Assembly (NCBI RefSeq): GCF_018130145.1
Contig: NZ_JAFCMB010000009.1
Location: 124,001 to 188,000, forward strand
DNA: 64,000 nucleotides
Direction of reading: 5' to 3'
DNA from: Bradyrhizobium sp. AUGA SZCCT0176
GTDB lineage: Bacteria > Pseudomonadota > Alphaproteobacteria > Rhizobiales > Xanthobacteraceae
Under the pieces are notes generated by a model that did no database searches, was not told the DNA's origin, and saw only the letters and a program-made list of their open reading frames with translations. Position numbers and translations under genes: made by a program. Each line of letters opens with the position of its first letter. Within the stretch, counting starts at the first letter, position 1. Below, piece by piece: positions 60,672 through 64,000 of the stretch.

Positions 60672-61571
60672 ATGAATATCAATGCAGCCTCGGCCGAGAT
60701 GAATGGGTTCGTGCGGGTGGTCGAGCGGGGCAGCTTTGCGGCCGCGGCAGACGATCTCGGCCTGACCCCCTCTGCCTTGTCCAAGCTGGTCACGCGCATC
60801 GAAGACCGGCTGGGTGTGCGCCTGTTGACCAGGACCACGCGCAGGCTCGCCCTGACTGCCGAGGGCGATCTGTTTCTGGCCCGGAGCCGGGACATCCTCG
60901 CATCGATCGAAGCCGCCGAAGCCGAGGTAACGGCGGCAAGCCGGCTGCCACGTGGTCATTTGCGGATCAGCGTCGGGACAGCCCTCGCCAAACAGATACT
61001 CGGGCCCGCCCTTCCTGTTTTCCTTAGCCATTATCCAGACATCAGCGTCGAGCTTCATGTTTCGGACCACCAGGTCGATCTGGTTGCCGAGCAAGTCGAT
61101 GTCGCCATCCGCTCCGGCGCACTCGGCGATTCAACCCTCATGGCGCGCAAGCTCGGTGACGCGACAAGGGTCGTTTGCGCCAGTCCGCTCTATTTGAAGC
61201 AACACGGATCGCCGCGCGTGCCGGCCGATCTGCTGCAGCATAATTGCCTGACGCTACCCGGGCCGGCGTGGTCGCAATGGCCCTTCCACACCCATGAAGG
61301 CATCAATCGCCTCGCCGTGTCAGGCACATTTACCAGCGACAGTGCCGACCTGCTGCTCGATATGGCGGTAGCCGGGCTCGGCATCGCCAGGTTGGCGGAT
61401 TTCATGGTCGCGCGGGCGATACAGCAAGGCACCCTCGTTCCGCTGCTCGGAGACAGCCACATCCCCGAGACGTTTCCGATCCACGCGCTGACGGTCCCGG
61501 GCCGCCACCGCGCTCCGCGCATCAAGGCCTTTATCGACTTTGTGGCCACGCAGTTCGGGCGCCCGGCATGA
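60672..61571 (+). CDS. LysR family transcriptional regulator (second)
   Basis: A 299-residue LTTR. The HTH lies within FVRVVERGSFAAAADDLGLT followed by PSALSKLVTRIEDRLGVRLL; the effector domain starts near residue 93 (GHLRISVGTALAKQ). Typical later segments are VDVAIRSGALGDSTLMARKL and HRAPRIKAFIDFVATQF. It belongs to the large DsdC/PgrR-like subgroup. The ATG at 60672 has only a weak ribosome site. It probably regulates the divergent small gene at 60330 and itself. Confidence 0.92.
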   Translation: MNINAASAEMNGFVRVVERGSFAAAADDLGLTPSALSKLVTRIEDRLGVRLLTRTTRRLALTAEGDLFLARSRDILASIEAAEAEVTAASRLPRGHLRISVGTALAKQILGPALPVFLSHYPDISVELHVSDHQVDLVAEQVDVAIRSGALGDSTLMARKLGDATRVVCASPLYLKQHGSPRVPADLLQHNCLTLPGPAWSQWPFHTHEGINRLAVSGTFTSDSADLLLDMAVAGLGIARLADFMVARAIQQGTLVPLLGDSHIPETFPIHALTVPGRHRAPRIKAFIDFVATQFGRPA

Positions 61572-61719
61572 TGCGCCATGACGCTCCTTGCACCACCATT
61601 TGGACTGATTTTCCGGCGCAAGCTGCTTTCCACAGGTGCGGAAAATGCGCTAGTTCAGGGCGCCGGGTCTCCAGTATTGCGACCGGAACGGCAGCTGAAT
61701 TCATGATGGAAGTTTGAGG

Positions 61720-62565
61720 ATGGCCCGCAGGTTTTCCGCTCCCTACCAGACGGAGCCCGTGTCCAGCCTCGCCACATGGGCGCGCAACCTCGCACTGTTC
61801 TCACTGATTGCGGTGGTGGTCTCGATCATGATCGTCCGCTTCGGCTTCCTCGAGATGAAGCCGGCGCTGGCGACGTTCTTCGGCGCGCTGGCCTTGGCCG
61901 GCCTTTCCATCCTGGTCGGCCTGGCCGCGTTTGCCGCGATCTGGCAGAACGGTTCGCGCGGCATGGGCCGCATCCTGCTGGCGCTATTGCTCGACGCCGC
62001 CATCCTCGCCTACCCCGCCTATCTGGCCCTGCAATACCGCAAGTTGCCGCGGATCTACGACATCACCACCGATTCGATCGACCCACCGCGGTTCGAGGCG
62101 TTGGCGCGGCTGCGCGCCGGCGAAGGCACCAATCCGGCCGTCTATGCCGGGCTCTATTCAGCCGAGCAGCAGGCGATCGCCTACCCTGATATCGAGACCG
62201 TGGAGCTGGAGGTCCCGCCGCAGCGCGCCTACGAGATCACGCTCGCGCTGATCAACAAGCGCAAATGGCGCGTGGTCGACGAACGCCCGCCGCAGGCGCG
62301 CCGCGAAGGACGCATCGAGGCGATCGCGCAAACGATGATCATGGGATTTCGCGAAGACGTCTCGATCCGGATCAAGGCCGACGGCGAGGATTCCCGCGTC
62401 GATATCCGCTCCGCATCGCGCTATTTCGACAGCGACCTCGGCAGCAACGCCTCACGCATCACCAAGCTGATCGCGGACATCAACACCGTGGCCGACACCA
62501 AGCCGGCCGCGAAGAAACCGGCGGCGCCGGCGAAGGTGCAGGCCAAGACGGTGAAGAAACAGTAG
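61720..62565 (+). CDS. DUF1499 membrane protein
   Basis: A 281-residue protein with three transmembrane helices near the N-terminus (NLALFSLIAVVVSIMIVRFG, ALATFFGALALAGLSILVGL, ILLALLLDAAILAYPAYLAL). The following DUF1499 domain is recognised by LPRIYDITTDSIDPPRFEAL and IMGFREDVSIRIKADGEDSR and SRYFDSDLGSNASRI. The C-terminus is Lys/Ala-rich. ATG at 61720 has a GGAAG site. The family has no established function. Its promoter must lie within the 148-bp gap after the LysR stop. Confidence 0.9.
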   Translation: MARRFSAPYQTEPVSSLATWARNLALFSLIAVVVSIMIVRFGFLEMKPALATFFGALALAGLSILVGLAAFAAIWQNGSRGMGRILLALLLDAAILAYPAYLALQYRKLPRIYDITTDSIDPPRFEALARLRAGEGTNPAVYAGLYSAEQQAIAYPDIETVELEVPPQRAYEITLALINKRKWRVVDERPPQARREGRIEAIAQTMIMGFREDVSIRIKADGEDSRVDIRSASRYFDSDLGSNASRITKLIADINTVADTKPAAKKPAAPAKVQAKTVKKQ

Positions 62566-62730
62566 CTCGCTGGCCGCGCTCCCTCGCCCCCGTGCGTGCG
62601 ATGGGCGCAGAACGGGTCTCCGAGATTATCCCCTAACCGGACATGACGCAGTCAGATTCTCGTGCGGGAATGCACCTTGCCAAGGTGATCGCCATCGGCT
62701 TGCAGCCCGGCGTAAATTCATCTCCCAGGT

Positions 62731-64000
62731 TCAGGCGCCTGACATTGTTTCCGCCGTGACCTCCCAACCGGCATCTATGCCACCGGGAAGCATCTGCCCG
62801 CGATCCTCACCAACCTCTGCGTCGATCAACCGATTGAGCTTCTCGTTCATGGCGACAACGAGTTCCCGGTGTTGCTTGCTATTCATCGCGAGATTGTTCA
62901 TTTCGTAAGGATCGGCTCTCACATCGAACAGCTCTACGTCGTTCATCAGGTAAAGGTCTTCGAAAGTCGTGGGGCGGTTGTGTTGCTTCGGCGAAAAATA
63001 GCGCGTGAATTGGTACCGCCCATCGAACACCGACCGTACCGCGCCACGCTTCATCATGTCGGGGCGGATGCCCGCACTTTTGAGATCGCTCGATTTGCCT
63101 CCCTGTTGCATGTAGGTAACGGCTTTGTTGAGAAAATCCCCGTCGAGGTAAGCGAACATGTTGTAGTTGAAGAGCGCGCCGTCGCGAACGGCCGTGAACT
63201 CGGCGCGCTGAGGAGCCGCGAGGAGTCCGGACAAGTCCTTTCCGGGAAGGTCTTTGACAATCCTGGCCCGTTTGTCCGGTGCGACCGCACTAAGCCCTAT
63301 CAGCGTCGGCGCGATATCCACGTGCGACGTGACGGCCCGACACTGCTGCCCGCCGGCGTGCGCGGGGTGAGCGATGATCAACGGTACGTTGTTTTGCTCG
63401 CGGTACGAGACTGCACCCTTGGCGTGAAGTTGATGCGCGCCGTCCATGTCGCCATGATCGGCGGTCAGGATCACGATCGTCTTGTCGGCAAGACCCGAGG
63501 CGTCCAACGCGGCGAGAACGGTCTCGATGTTGCGATCCACATCGCGCATGCAATTCAGATAATAGTTGTGGCGCCGGCGCCAGCGAGCATCCTCGTTCGG
63601 GATGTGGCCGACCAGCGCGTCGTGGGCCCTCAGGAAATCACGATGCGCCGGAGGGCGGCCCGGCGCGTCAAGTGCCTGAAAGTGGCTCGCCGGGAGCTTG
63701 AAGTCCCACTGCTTGGCATAGAGCGGATCGACCGGGTCGCGCGCGACGCGCTTGATGCCGCTTTTTGTCTGGACAACCGTGCCGGGGGCATCGGTGTTGT
63801 AGTACATTACATCATGCGGGTTGACGAGGTTGACGGCGAGAAACCAAGGCTTGTTTTCCTGTGAGAGATCGCGTGCCTTGCCGCGCAGCCAGTTGACGCC
63901 CATTGCAGCGATGATCGCGTCGTGCAGGTATCCGCCCCGCGTGTGTGCGATGATGTCGCCCACGCCGAAATAATCGGCGAAACCGTACGCCTCCATCTCC
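62731..64000 (-). CDS. Sulfatase/phosphonate monoester hydrolase-like protein (5' end outside window)
   Basis: Partial gene: 422 codons are visible, open through the right edge. The alkaline-phosphatase-superfamily sulfatase fold is seen in NKPWFLAVNLVNPHDV, TVIVLTADHGDMDGAHQL-like text (ILTADHGDMDGAHQLHAKG) with metal-binding Asp-His, and the C-terminal ELFDVRADPYEMNNLAMN typical of arylsulfatases. The N-terminal C/S-x-P-x-R modified-residue motif is off the right edge, so it is unknown whether it is a true formylglycine enzyme. It could be an aryl or choline sulfatase. Confidence 0.88.
   Translation of the reverse strand, partial: EMEAYGFADYFGVGDIIAHTRGGYLHDAIIAAMGVNWLRGKARDLSQENKPWFLAVNLVNPHDVMYYNTDAPGTVVQTKSGIKRVARDPVDPLYAKQWDFKLPASHFQALDAPGRPPAHRDFLRAHDALVGHIPNEDARWRRRHNYYLNCMRDVDRNIETVLAALDASGLADKTIVILTADHGDMDGAHQLHAKGAVSYREQNNVPLIIAHPAHAGGQQCRAVTSHVDIAPTLIGLSAVAPDKRARIVKDLPGKDLSGLLAAPQRAEFTAVRDGALFNYNMFAYLDGDFLNKAVTYMQQGGKSSDLKSAGIRPDMMKRGAVRSVFDGRYQFTRYFSPKQHNRPTTFEDLYLMNDVELFDVRADPYEMNNLAMNSKQHRELVVAMNEKLNRLIDAEVGEDRGQMLPGGIDAGWEVTAETMSGA

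Noticed and set aside
60330..61094. Extending the small minus-strand gene to 254 codons through the LysR gene
   Set aside because: The extra N-terminal sequence lies fully inside the LysR coding region and has shadow-type composition; a clean start with GGAG is at 60578.

Overview
The window looks like chromosomal DNA of a Bradyrhizobium-type alphaproteobacterium (Hyphomicrobiales, Nitrobacteraceae). The reasons are the high GC, the gene neighbourhood histone deacetylase-like / xseB / dxs / tlyA / TrmA-like methyltransferase, many Bradyrhizobium-style families (orphan substrate-binding proteins, DUF1194, DUF1499, extensin-like, DmdB/DmdC-like enzymes), and a dense population of short palindromic intergenic repeats. 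The assignment rests on gene content and repeat style recognised by eye, not on a search.

Layout. 1-8.3 kb: a divergent transport and catabolism locus. A family-5 (peptide type) binding protein reads left; a ROK regulator, glucosamine-6-phosphate deaminase, gamma-glutamyltransferase, a double-ATPase ABC protein and a Gfo/Idh/MocA oxidoreductase read right as one tightly packed operon. The permeases are probably just off the left edge. 8.7 kb: tRNA-Gln(UUG). 9-13.3 kb: DmdC-like acyl-CoA dehydrogenase, PatB-type lyase and a proline-rich membrane protein. 13.7-20.2 kb: a PaoABC-type molybdenum aldehyde oxidoreductase operon followed by a cupin and an aldo/keto reductase, with a divergent LysR regulator. 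20.3-26.4 kb: Orn/Lys/Arg decarboxylase coupled to a GNAT acetyltransferase, TfoX-like protein, second aldo/keto reductase, EthD-like protein, class I glutamine amidotransferase. 26.4-28.4 kb: small accessory patch with a putative HExxH protein and a 470-bp repeat. 28.4-34.9 kb: VOC ring-cleavage-type dioxygenase, enoyl-CoA hydratase, UshA-like 5'-nucleotidase, HDAC-like deacetylase, xseB and an unusual membrane alpha/beta-hydrolase-like protein. 35.2-39.8 kb: dxs, nucleoside deoxyribosyltransferase-like, tlyA, RNA m5U methyltransferase-like. 39.8-43.9 kb: DUF1194, Sel1-type, clpS, class III cyclase.

43.9-47.3 kb is a decayed accessory region. It holds the second, inverted copy of the 470-bp repeat, a long inverted repeat abutting an IS5-type transposase remnant, an ICMT-like methyltransferase, a frameshifted tail of an ABC binding protein, and an intact relative of that binding protein. 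47.3-64 kb returns to core-like content: aroC, a phosphohistidine phosphatase, an ECF sigma/anti-sigma pair, a DnaJ-like protein, a small lipoprotein, pdxH, an SDR, corA, an L,D-transpeptidase, an extensin-like LAS-type protein, a DmdB-like CoA ligase, LysR, DUF1499 and a sulfatase cut by the right edge.

I found no CRISPR array, prophage, conjugation module or recognisable defence system. The most distinctive signals are (a) the ROK-NagB-GGT-ABC-oxidoreductase operon, suggesting uptake and breakdown of a gamma-glutamyl or amino-sugar conjugate; (b) the paired 470-bp inverted element; (c) a modular family of long inverted repeats sharing an internal core; and (d) several atypical proteins: a ROK regulator without zinc cysteines, a cyclase with a changed substrate motif, and a hydrolase with a membrane hairpin inside it.
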